DNA of 64,000 bases from NCBI RefSeq assembly GCF_000429505.1, contig NZ_AUBZ01000024.1:1-64000 (forward strand), read 5' to 3'. Both the position numbers and the translations under genes were made by a program. Shown here piece after piece: positions 55,308-63,101 of this stretch. This stretch comes from Aliagarivorans taiwanensis DSM 22990 (GTDB taxonomy: Bacteria; Pseudomonadota; Gammaproteobacteria; Enterobacterales; Celerinatantimonadaceae). The notes beneath the pieces are model-generated. The model did not search any database, was not told where the DNA came from, and saw only the letters and a program-made list of their open reading frames with translations. Positions within the stretch are counted from its first letter, which is position 1. The number at the start of each line of letters is the position of its first letter.

Positions 55308-56990
55308 ATGATCTCATCGTTAGTCGAATCAACGCTTAAAAATGCCAATGCCAGCCATATCACCGAGCTATTTTTGTACATTATTATTGCTTGCTTTGTG
55401 GTGTCGCTGTATTGGAAAAAGCAGGACAAACACGCAGCTTTTACGGCTTACACTCCGACCTTACTAACCTCGTTAGGTATTCTGGGTACATTTACCGGGA
55501 TCATCACCGGGTTATTAGACTTCGATACCAACTTGATTGACGAAAGCATCGGGCCACTGCTTGGCGGGTTGAAAACAGCCTTCACAACTAGCCTTGCTGG
55601 TATGTTGTTCTCAATTCTTTATAAGTCCATTCTTGCAACGGGCGTATTGAGTGCGACAGACAGTAATCAAGTTAACGATGAAGATATTGATATTAAGGAC
55701 TTGTATGCCGTTATGAAGCAGCAAGTAACCGGCATCGAAGAACTAAAGGCATCGATTAGTGATAACGATGAGGGTAGCCTGCTTGGGCAGTTCAAATTGT
55801 TGCGCGCAGATACCAACGAAAGCCACAAAACTAACAACAAGCTTACTGCCGAAATGGCTTCGCATATTGAGCTTCTGTTACAAGTCGCGCAAACCCAGAG
55901 AAGTGAGTTCAAGGAGTTTGAAGAACGACTTTGGATTAAGCTGCAAGACTTCGCCGATATGCTCTCGAAATCCGCCACCGAACAGGTCATTGAAGCCTTG
56001 AAGCAGGTGATTCAAGACTTTAACAACAACTTAATTGAACAATTTGGTGACAACTTCAAAGCACTGAATGAGGCCGTGCACGAACTCGTAACTTGGCAAG
56101 CCAACTACAAAGACCAGCTTCAAGAGATGAAGCACCAGTATGACCATGGCGTGCAGGCAATCACTCAGACAGGTGAGTCAGTCGCAAGCATAAGCAATGA
56201 AGCTAAGGTAATACCTGAGGCGATGAGTAATCTGAAAGCGGTAATGGAAGTGAACCAACACCAGATTACTGAGCTTGACCGGCATTTAGATGCCTTCCAA
56301 GCGGTACGTGATAAAGCTGTTGAAGCGGTGCCGGAAATCAAAGACCAAATTGAGCTGGCCATAGCTGGCGCTAAGCAAGCTAACGACCTGTTAGCTTCAG
56401 GTATCGTGGAAAGCAGCGATCATATCAAGACCGTTATTACCGAAAGTGCCGACAACTACCGTTCAACAGTCGACCAAACAAGAGCAGCGCTAACTGAGTC
56501 TGCTCAGGCAACCGCGAACTCCAGTGAGGAAATCAAGAAACAGTTCTCTGACGCACTTGAGGACATCAACGCCCATATGCGTGACCTTGTCACTGAGCTG
56601 CAGCAAGGTAGCAAGTCGCTTAATGACAACTATAGAGAAGCCAGTTCCGCCCTTATATCTGAAACAAGTGAAGTCAAAGCGGCCTTCACGCGCAGCGTAG
56701 ACGATATGAAGCGCTCATTGGCTTCTACCATCGAAGAGCAAGCCAGTGAACATCGCAAGCAGGCTGATCGCGTGTTTGCGGGCCTAGAGCGCAGTATCGA
56801 AGAAGCCTTGTCTCAAACCGGTGAGTCGGTACAGAAACAAGTCACCATGATTGATCAGACTATGGGCGAGGAGATTCAGAAAGTCATGCAGTCGATGGGC
56901 AGTGCATTGGCTTCGATAAGCGGCAAGTTCACTGAGGATTACAGCCGCCTAGTAAACCGTATGTCTGATGTTGTAAGACAACAGGTGTAG
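55308..56990 (+). CDS. zorA: ZorA-like MotA/ExbB-family membrane protein with long coiled-coil tail
   Basis: A 560-residue protein. Three membrane segments (about residues 18-36, 50-70 and 84-112) include TLLTSLGILGTFTGIITGLL and LKTAFTTSLAGMLFSILYK, the proton-channel helices of the MotA/TolQ/ExbB family. From about 150 to the end it is a long, charged, coiled-coil tail with many Ala/Ser/Gln/Glu heptads. This is the layout of ZorA, the motor stator with an intracellular tail in Zorya defence. It is followed after ten bases by the ZorB-like gene. It is not a flagellar MotA: it is too long, and no flagellar genes are near. Confidence 0.83.
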   Translation: MISSLVESTLKNANASHITELFLYIIIACFVVSLYWKKQDKHAAFTAYTPTLLTSLGILGTFTGIITGLLDFDTNLIDESIGPLLGGLKTAFTTSLAGMLFSILYKSILATGVLSATDSNQVNDEDIDIKDLYAVMKQQVTGIEELKASISDNDEGSLLGQFKLLRADTNESHKTNNKLTAEMASHIELLLQVAQTQRSEFKEFEERLWIKLQDFADMLSKSATEQVIEALKQVIQDFNNNLIEQFGDNFKALNEAVHELVTWQANYKDQLQEMKHQYDHGVQAITQTGESVASISNEAKVIPEAMSNLKAVMEVNQHQITELDRHLDAFQAVRDKAVEAVPEIKDQIELAIAGAKQANDLLASGIVESSDHIKTVITESADNYRSTVDQTRAALTESAQATANSSEEIKKQFSDALEDINAHMRDLVTELQQGSKSLNDNYREASSALISETSEVKAAFTRSVDDMKRSLASTIEEQASEHRKQADRVFAGLERSIEEALSQTGESVQKQVTMIDQTMGEEIQKVMQSMGSALASISGKFTEDYSRLVNRMSDVVRQQV

Positions 56991-57000
56991 GGCTTAAGCA

Positions 57001-57708
57001 ATGAGTGCAATTTTCACCCAAAAACAAAGTGAGCAGGAAGAATCCCACTGGTTGTCGGTGTCTGACCTTATGGCAGGACTGATGATGGTGTTTCTTTTTA
57101 TCGCTATTGCCCTAATGAGGAGCGCGTTCATCGAGCGTGACCAAATCAAAAATATCGCAGTCGCTTATCAAGAAAAACAAGTCGCTATCTACGATGCCTT
57201 GCAGGCCGAGTTCACGAAAGACCTTACTCGCTGGAACGCCGATATTGATGAAGAAACTCTGACATTTACGTTCAAGTCGCCCGAGGTGCTCTTCCAAGAG
57301 GGGAAAGCCAATATCAATACTGAGTACAAAGCGCTACTCCAAGATTTTTTCCCTCGGTACATGGAGGTGCTATCTCCCTTTGCGGAGTCGATCAATGAGG
57401 TTCGAATTGAAGGTCATACCAGTAGTGAATGGGACCGAGACACCCCACCCGACGAAGCATATTTCAAAAATATGGAGCTGTCACAAAGGCGCACCCGTAC
57501 GGTTCTAGATTATGTCTACCGGTTAGATAGCAGCGCGCAAAATAGAGCTTGGATCAAGAAGCACTTTGCGGCGGTTGGCTTGTCATCATCGCAAATTATC
57601 ACCCACCCGGACGGTAGAGAAGACAAAGGAAAATCCCGACGGGTGAGCTTTCGCGTAATTACCAACGCTGATATTCAAATTAAACAGATACTGGAAAGTG
57701 CTCAATGA
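57001..57708 (+). CDS. zorB: ZorB-like MotB/OmpA-family protein
   Basis: A 235-residue partner of the ZorA-like channel. A single membrane helix (about residues 20-39, VSDLMAGLMMVFLFIAIALM) carries an Asp at its start (Asp22) where MotB and ExbD have their proton-binding residue. A linker leads to an OmpA-like peptidoglycan-binding domain (about 90-205) with VRIEGHTSSEWDRDTP and ELSQRRTRTVLDYVYRLD. Together with the gene before it, it would form a proton-driven motor anchored to the cell wall. The stop overlaps the next start (ATGA). Confidence 0.85.
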   Translation: MSAIFTQKQSEQEESHWLSVSDLMAGLMMVFLFIAIALMRSAFIERDQIKNIAVAYQEKQVAIYDALQAEFTKDLTRWNADIDEETLTFTFKSPEVLFQEGKANINTEYKALLQDFFPRYMEVLSPFAESINEVRIEGHTSSEWDRDTPPDEAYFKNMELSQRRTRTVLDYVYRLDSSAQNRAWIKKHFAAVGLSSSQIITHPDGREDKGKSRRVSFRVITNADIQIKQILESAQ

Positions 57709-58826
57709 AGCTAGATGTCAATCTAAGCCAGCTTTGGGCTTGCGTAGAGAAAATGGGGGCTGATGCCATATCGTTTGATGTGGGTGAAGTCTGGGACGAC
57801 AGTGACCTTGAATTTGATGCTCAGCTGAGTAGCTCTGGTATTGAGATCAGCTTGGATGAGCTTGAATCAGAGCATGGGTTACTTAGCGCTCGTGGACGCC
57901 AGGTTATCTTGTTCATACCAGACCAAGGCTTCTCTATCGATAAAGCGATTGATGATCCATCTCAAGGCCGAAAATTTCATATCGCGGATTGTCGGACACT
58001 GGATGATATGCGGCGAATGAATCGCTTTGAAAGATACAAAATAACCAACAACCTTTCTGGGCAGTTCCCCGTTTACGGCAATAGTAAGTTCGACGGATTC
58101 AAAGAAGCAGATATTCCCTTGAGGGTTTGCCGCAACTGCCTAAAGAAACTCAATTACCATGGAGTGAATAACGCATCTAGAGCGGAGGTGACTTCAACTG
58201 TAAATAACTTCAATATTGAAGAATTCTTTTCGACATACAGTTCGCTTTTTTCACGCCTGCCGCGCCAGCATGTAAACGATACGAATAAGGGCTATACCGA
58301 AGACTTTAAAAAGATATCGGACAGAATACGCTCCGACGCAGGTTACATATGCCAACACTGTAAAGTAGATCTAACAACAGACAAGCACCTATTGCATACG
58401 CATCATATCAACGGGGATAAAGCTGACAATGCCGATATCAACCTTGTAGCCTTATGCGCTGACTGTCACCGTAAAGAGCCATTTCATGGGCATATGTGCA
58501 TTAAGCACTCAGATACCCAGCGCATAAATCAACTTCGAAACGAGCAAGGTGTTTACAGCAATTGTGATTGGCCAACAGTCAAACGCAAAGCCGACCCTGC
58601 GCTACATGGAGTATTGGACTATGCAGAGAGAAAAGGCTACTCCGCCCCTGAAGTTGCATACTCAGTTAACACCTTAGGTGAGAAGGCTCCAGTCGTACTA
58701 GAACTTGCCTGGCCCCATCGCAAGTTTGGGGTTGTGTTGAGCAATCCTCAATATATCGATAGGTGGCAAATAGTCGATATATCAGGTGCAATGAAGTATT
58801 TCAGTAGGCCACTTAAAGGTCGGTGA
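57705..58826 (+). CDS. zorE: ZorE-like HNH endonuclease
   Basis: A 373-residue protein translated with the ZorB-like gene through a four-base overlap. A zinc-finger-like CRNC (Cys141, Cys144) precedes the HNH domain: CQHC (216-219), HTHHINGD (231-238), two Asn near 243-246 and CADCH (251-255), the Cys-coordinated HNH arrangement of many restriction and anti-phage nucleases. The N-terminal 130 residues and the C-terminal tail (from about 290) are of unknown fold. A MotA-like, MotB-like and HNH trio is the known make-up of type II Zorya, where ZorE is the effector nuclease. Confidence 0.78.
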   Translation: MKLDVNLSQLWACVEKMGADAISFDVGEVWDDSDLEFDAQLSSSGIEISLDELESEHGLLSARGRQVILFIPDQGFSIDKAIDDPSQGRKFHIADCRTLDDMRRMNRFERYKITNNLSGQFPVYGNSKFDGFKEADIPLRVCRNCLKKLNYHGVNNASRAEVTSTVNNFNIEEFFSTYSSLFSRLPRQHVNDTNKGYTEDFKKISDRIRSDAGYICQHCKVDLTTDKHLLHTHHINGDKADNADINLVALCADCHRKEPFHGHMCIKHSDTQRINQLRNEQGVYSNCDWPTVKRKADPALHGVLDYAERKGYSAPEVAYSVNTLGEKAPVVLELAWPHRKFGVVLSNPQYIDRWQIVDISGAMKYFSRPLKGR

Positions 58827-58890
58827 AGTCATTTGAAGAAAAGGGATCATTCAACGCTAGGTGGACCACAGGCTAGCAAAGATTATTTGC

Positions 58891-58948
58891 AGTAAGAATG
58901 GCAGTAAGCAACTTTTTACGCTCGACAGATTGGCAATAAAATCAGTTA
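58891..58948. repeat. Probable integrase arm-type sites, right end
   Basis: AGTAAGAATGGCAGTAAG (58891-58908) and TGGCAATAAAATCAGTTA (58931-58948) resemble the repeats at 38253-38299 by the left end. They sit 14-70 bp inside the right att site, where integrase arm or excision-factor sites are expected. Confidence 0.6.
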
Positions 58949-58961
58949 CTTGAGTAGTTTT

Positions 58962-58983
58962 TTCAACTCCCGCCAGCCCACCA
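58962..58983 (+). repeat. Right attachment site (partial ssrA 3' end copy)
   Basis: TTCAACTCCCGCCAGC (58962-58977) matches the ssrA 3' end exactly. It is followed by CCACCA, with one T missing relative to ssrA. It marks the right end of the island. Confidence 0.9.
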
Positions 58984-58993
58984 AACGTTTGGA

Positions 58994-59027
58994 AAGGCGA
59001 TAACTCTATGAGTTATCGCCTTTTTTA
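58994..59027 (+). terminator. Strong terminator, probably the original ssrA terminator
   Basis: AAGGCGATAACT pairs with AGTTATCGCCTT around CTATG, followed by TTTT. It lies 11 bp after the right att site, exactly where the ssrA terminator would be before integration of the island. Confidence 0.9.
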
Positions 59028-59121
59028 TTCCATTCACAACGTACTTCGCACGGTTTCCACTAACAGGCTCTGCCAAACGATATTGCTAATATGGGTTATT
59101 GAAACCCTCAACTCACACACC

Positions 59122-61164
59122 TTACCCAACCCTTCGATCAGCCAATTTAAACTCCCCAATAAACCCATTTAGTCGTTCGCTCGACGCCTTCAAGCTTTGG
59201 CTGGCGAGTACTGTGTTTTGCGTTGTTTCGCTCATTTGCTCGGCTTCGTCTTTGATGCGGTGTACTTGCTTTCTAATCTCGATGGTGGTGTTTGATTGCT
59301 CTTCTACCGCGGCAGCGATTTGCTGTGACATAACCGCTACGCTGTCCATCTCGGCTCTGAAAAACGCGAAGGTTTCGACGCTGCCCATCATCACGTCGGC
59401 AACGCTTGCGCCGTGCTGCTGCAAATCGGAGAGGTGTTTAACGGCGTTCTTGGCGGTCGTTTGTAGGCTGGAGATCTGTTGTTCTATCTGTTCAGTGGCA
59501 TCGCGGGTCAAGCCTGCCAAGTTACGGACTTCATCGGCAACCACGGAGAAGCTGCGGCCATGAACTCCGGCTCGGGCGGATTCAATAGCCGCGTTGAGTG
59601 CTAGCAAATTGGTTTGCTCGGCAATGCCACTGATTACCTTGAGAATGTCGGCGATTTGCTCGGTATCGTTGTCGAGCTGGCCGACTTGTAGCTCGGTTTT
59701 GCCTATGGTTTCAACCAGCTGATTCATCATATCGCGGCTCGATGCCATAGCTTGCTCGCTGTCGAGAGACTTGCCGTAAACGAGTTGAATCGAGTTGGCG
59801 GCTTCATTGGTAATAGAGGCCACTTCGGTGCTAACACTCGCCATCTCATCGATGGAGGTTGTTAGGTAGTTGGTTGATGAATGTTGTCTATTTACGCTGT
59901 CTAGGTTTGCCTTCATGGATTCCGCAACGGAGTCTATCCATTGACTGCTGGACTGTATCGCCCCATCAAAACTGACGAGGGTGTCGTTGAAACTGCATTG
60001 AATCTTATTGAAGGCAGAGGTCACTTCCATCAGCTCTTGTGGCCCTTTGATGGAAATCTCTTTATCTACCCGCTTGTTTGTCGCCACATCGGAGAACTCG
60101 CCAATAATGTAGGACAGCTGCTTGGTGATTGAACGAGTAATTAACAGTGAAACAGCTATCACTAAAAACAGTACCGCCGCACCGAGAGTAACGCTGGCAA
60201 ACAGCGCCTGATTGGCTCGCTGTTTCTCTTGTTCAGATAGGTCGATTAGCCGCTGCGATACAAAGCTGGAGACGGCCCGCAAGCTTTCAATGTTACTGCT
60301 TGCCTCTGAAAACCAAGTATGGGGCGACATATCGATGCTCTCTCCGCCCATATTCAATAACTTAAAGCGCAAATTGTGAATCGATTGATTTAACTCGCTG
60401 TTCAGATGCTGCTGCTCAAAATACTGCACCACATCACTCGGAGCATGGGTGTTAAAACGCAGTAACAAGTCTTGCAGTGCGCGCCAATCAGCCTTGTTGT
60501 TGCCGTGGGAGGTATAGTCGACTTTGCCAAAGCGCAGCATTCGCAGCTTCATCGAACGCTCGAACGAGTAAACATTATCAATCTGCATCAGCGTGGCATA
60601 GCTAGTTGCCAACATAGACAGCTCAGGGCTAAATGATGAAGCCTTCACCAAGCTATTAATCGCTTCGATGGCTAGCAGACTTGCGTCGGCGTAGTTATTG
60701 GCAATCCAGTTGCCGTTTTCATCTTTTAGCTTGCCCTCGTCAATAAGCTTGCGCGATGCCTTCAAGAAAGAGAGTGCCGATGAAAAGCGCCCCGCATCAA
60801 CATAATACCCTTGCAACGCGTCTGACTGGCTCTCTTGGTTGGCTAAATAGGTATTGAATTCAACCACTGCGCTATCAACATCGGCTCTAAGCCGGTGCAG
60901 CCGCTGTTGATAGGAGGAGCCATCCTCAAGCTTTTGGTCGGCGTAAGCGATAAAGGCGATGGTATAGTCGCGCTCATCTTGCAGTAGCTTAAGTAAGTCG
61001 CCGGTTTTTTGAGCGAGTTCCATTACGGAATGCAGGTTTCTGGTTTGCTGTTGTTTCTCCATCAACGATATGCAACTCACCGCGATAAAAGCAAACACCA
61101 AGAAGGTAGGAAGAAAGGTTAGAATCAAAATCCTTGTTCTAATTTTTATACTAGCAATACTCAT
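59122..61164 (-). CDS. Methyl-accepting chemotaxis protein with NIT-like sensor domain
   Basis: A 680-residue inner-membrane chemoreceptor. Membrane helix 1 lies at about residues 12-34 and helix 2 at about 325-345. Between them is a helical periplasmic domain resembling the nitrate/nitrite-sensing NIT domain (ELAQKTGDLLKLLQDERDYT near the start). A HAMP-like region (345-400) leads to the signalling domain with ISGIAEQTNLLALNAAIESA and GRSFSVVADEVRNLA, the universal MCP hairpin tip. The start at 61164 is the first ATG; a TTG seven codons upstream is possible. The ligand is unknown. Confidence 0.88.
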   Translation of the reverse strand: MSIASIKIRTRILILTFLPTFLVFAFIAVSCISLMEKQQQTRNLHSVMELAQKTGDLLKLLQDERDYTIAFIAYADQKLEDGSSYQQRLHRLRADVDSAVVEFNTYLANQESQSDALQGYYVDAGRFSSALSFLKASRKLIDEGKLKDENGNWIANNYADASLLAIEAINSLVKASSFSPELSMLATSYATLMQIDNVYSFERSMKLRMLRFGKVDYTSHGNNKADWRALQDLLLRFNTHAPSDVVQYFEQQHLNSELNQSIHNLRFKLLNMGGESIDMSPHTWFSEASSNIESLRAVSSFVSQRLIDLSEQEKQRANQALFASVTLGAAVLFLVIAVSLLITRSITKQLSYIIGEFSDVATNKRVDKEISIKGPQELMEVTSAFNKIQCSFNDTLVSFDGAIQSSSQWIDSVAESMKANLDSVNRQHSSTNYLTTSIDEMASVSTEVASITNEAANSIQLVYGKSLDSEQAMASSRDMMNQLVETIGKTELQVGQLDNDTEQIADILKVISGIAEQTNLLALNAAIESARAGVHGRSFSVVADEVRNLAGLTRDATEQIEQQISSLQTTAKNAVKHLSDLQQHGASVADVMMGSVETFAFFRAEMDSVAVMSQQIAAAVEEQSNTTIEIRKQVHRIKDEAEQMSETTQNTVLASQSLKASSERLNGFIGEFKLADRRVG

Positions 61165-61418
61165 TAACTTGCTTATCCCTCGCAATAGCCATCCATGCTG
61201 CAGGCTATAAAGTAAAGGGCTTTGGCGCGCGTTAATGTGATTTAAACCGATAAAACCTCGTCACAAATTCGAATCCCGTAGTATGGGATTTGTCTTCCAT
61301 AATTAGTTACCGATTTCGGGAATGATAAATAAGGTCGCTGGGTAACTGCCATCACACTTAGCCAAGTGAGCTATTTATCCAACGCCAACCTGAATGCAAA
61401 CAACAGGTGCAGCAAAAG

Positions 61419-62378
61419 CTACCGCACGCTTCCGCGCAACCGCGTCTCCTGCGGCGTCTCCGCAAACAAGCTCTTGTAGTCATGGCCAAACTGCCCCATA
61501 TGGAAGAAGCCGTATTCAAGAGCTACTTCACCAATGGTTAGGCTGCTGTCGGCCGATAGTAGTGCGCGGCGTACTTGGTTTAGCCGTGAGATTTGGATAT
61601 AGCGCTTGGGCGACATGCCGCAGCATTGGGCGAAGGTGTATTGCAGAGTGCGGCGGCTTACGTTTACCGCGCGGCAGAGTTCGGTGATGGTGATGGGGGA
61701 CTTTAGCCTTGTGTGGGTCAGGTAGTCGTTCACGCGCTGCATAATGCGTTGGCGCTGCTGCGAGCACACTTGCGTGGCGGTTGTGTAGTGGGCTTGGCTG
61801 AGCAGGTCTACCACTGCGTCGTGCAAGATCAGCGCTTGGGTGGCAGCGCTCCAGCGGTGGCCTTCGGGTTGTAGCAGCAGCGTTAGGTATTGCCGAAAGC
61901 TGTGCAGTTTGCCCGGGGGGATGTTCTCGAGCCACAGGCCATCGGTGGCCGGGTAAATCGGTGGTTCTTCACCCAGCGCCTCGAGTTGGGTAAAAAAGCT
62001 TTTATGTAGCACTAAGCCGAAGATAGAGAAGTCGTCAGGAGTAAGCAGTTCGAAATCGCGGCTACCGGGGCGACATAGGAACTGGTCGCTGCGGGTTTGC
62101 TGGTTGTTGATGCGGCAGCTTTTATTGTCGGCGCTAAAGCCGAGCCACAGGCCGCCCTCTTCTACCCGACAGTGTTGGTGCAGCTCGCGGTTGCTGTCTT
62201 CGCGAAACAGGTGGATATGGGGGAAGTTAATCTCGTTGATCACCCCAAAAAAACGCCCGGGGCTGAGTTGGTCGTATTCCTGTTGCCAGTTGATCAGGTT
62301 GTCAGCTTGGTGGTTTGCATCATCTGAGTGAATTGTGCACAGCGATGATGCGTCATCGATAAGCGCTGGTATTTCCAT
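61419..62378 (-). CDS. AraC-family transcription regulator (EutR-like)
   Basis: A 319-residue regulator with an N-terminal sensing region (residues 1-200) and a C-terminal double helix-turn-helix (about 210-315): LKSPITITELCRAVNVSRRT, then LQYTFAQCCGMSPKRYIQIS and IGEVALEYGFFHMGQFGHDY. The whole resembles EutR-type activators, though no ethanolamine genes are seen. It is divergent from the TRAP transporter genes (160 bp apart), so it may control them. No operator was located by eye. Confidence 0.85.
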   Translation of the reverse strand: MEIPALIDDASSLCTIHSDDANHQADNLINWQQEYDQLSPGRFFGVINEINFPHIHLFREDSNRELHQHCRVEEGGLWLGFSADNKSCRINNQQTRSDQFLCRPGSRDFELLTPDDFSIFGLVLHKSFFTQLEALGEEPPIYPATDGLWLENIPPGKLHSFRQYLTLLLQPEGHRWSAATQALILHDAVVDLLSQAHYTTATQVCSQQRQRIMQRVNDYLTHTRLKSPITITELCRAVNVSRRTLQYTFAQCCGMSPKRYIQISRLNQVRRALLSADSSLTIGEVALEYGFFHMGQFGHDYKSLFAETPQETRLRGSVR

Positions 62379-62537
62379 ATATCACTTCACTTGCATGGCC
62401 CTTGGGCCAGTTTGGGGCAAGCCAACCTTAAGTCATTGTTATTTATTAATTTTTAGCATTGCCGTTTTTCGATAAGCCTTCGGTACAAAACTCGCAGGCT
62501 CAGTTTTATCGCCCTAGATAAACAAGTTGAGCAAAAA

Positions 62538-63101
62538 ATGAACCAAGTCACTTGCGCTGTACAGCCAAGCACCTTGCCCAAAGAGCGGGCAATGCCGGGT
62601 TTTCTGCTTGCCTACGTCAAGCATGTCGACCGCTTTAACCGGCGGGTCGGTCGCTTGATGATGTATGGCATCTTCCTGATGATTGGCGTGCTTATGTGGT
62701 CGTCGATCTCCAAAACCTTCTTTATGCCATCGCTGTGGACGCTCGAATCGGCCCAGTTTCTGATGGTGTCCTATTACATCCTCGGTGGCGCCTATGCCAT
62801 CCAGCTCAACGCCAATGTGCGCATGGACCTGTTCTACGGCGAATGGTCGACCAAGCGCAAAGCCTGGATGGACGCCTTCACCGTGTTCTTCCTGATTTTC
62901 TACTTGGGCGTGCTGCTCTATGGCGGGTGGGAGAGCATGCTCTACTCGCTCGAATATGGCCAGCGTAGCCGCACCGCATGGCGTCCACTGATATGGCCGA
63001 TTAAGGCGGTGATGTGCACCGGCTTTGTGCTGATGATTCTGCAGTCTATCTCGCAGCTGATTAAGGACATCGCGACTATCCGAGGAGTAGAGATCAAATG
63101 A
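62538..63101 (+). CDS. TRAP transporter small permease (DctQ-like)
   Basis: A 187-residue membrane protein with four helices, the small permease of a tripartite ATP-independent transporter: MMYGIFLMIGVLMWSSISKT, then YYILGGAYAIQLNANVRMDL (the conserved G-G-A-x-A and R-M-D region), an FFLIFYLGVLLYGG helix and a last helix ending before IKDIATIRG. It pairs with the large permease that starts in its stop codon (ATGA overlap). No binding protein gene is seen in the window; it may follow beyond. Confidence 0.88.
   Translation: MNQVTCAVQPSTLPKERAMPGFLLAYVKHVDRFNRRVGRLMMYGIFLMIGVLMWSSISKTFFMPSLWTLESAQFLMVSYYILGGAYAIQLNANVRMDLFYGEWSTKRKAWMDAFTVFFLIFYLGVLLYGGWESMLYSLEYGQRSRTAWRPLIWPIKAVMCTGFVLMILQSISQLIKDIATIRGVEIK

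Larger units (their letters stand above)
38115..58983. mobile_element. ssrA-integrated genomic island with type I RM and Zorya-like defence
   Basis: An island of about 20.85 kb bounded by direct repeats of the ssrA 3' end. It carries two tyrosine integrases next to ssrA, an AlpA-like regulator and a YagK/YfjJ-like gene, as in the E. coli CP4-57 element, which also uses ssrA. A defence cluster follows: HsdMSR, a methyltransferase-HNH fusion, a nuclease-like protein and a three-gene Zorya-like operon. No capsid, tail or conjugation genes are seen, so it is probably a satellite or integrative island mobilised by others. Confidence 0.88.

Noticed and set aside
55308-57708. Flagellar stator genes motA-motB or a second tolQR/exbBD pair
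   Set aside because: The first protein has only three membrane helices and a very long coiled-coil tail. The pair is coupled to an HNH nuclease and sits in a defence island with no flagellar, Tol or receptor genes nearby.
58951-58983. A second tRNA or tmRNA gene at 58.96 kb
   Set aside because: Only the last 22 bases match the ssrA 3' end and no acceptor-stem partner or tRNA arms lie upstream. It is an attachment-site copy.
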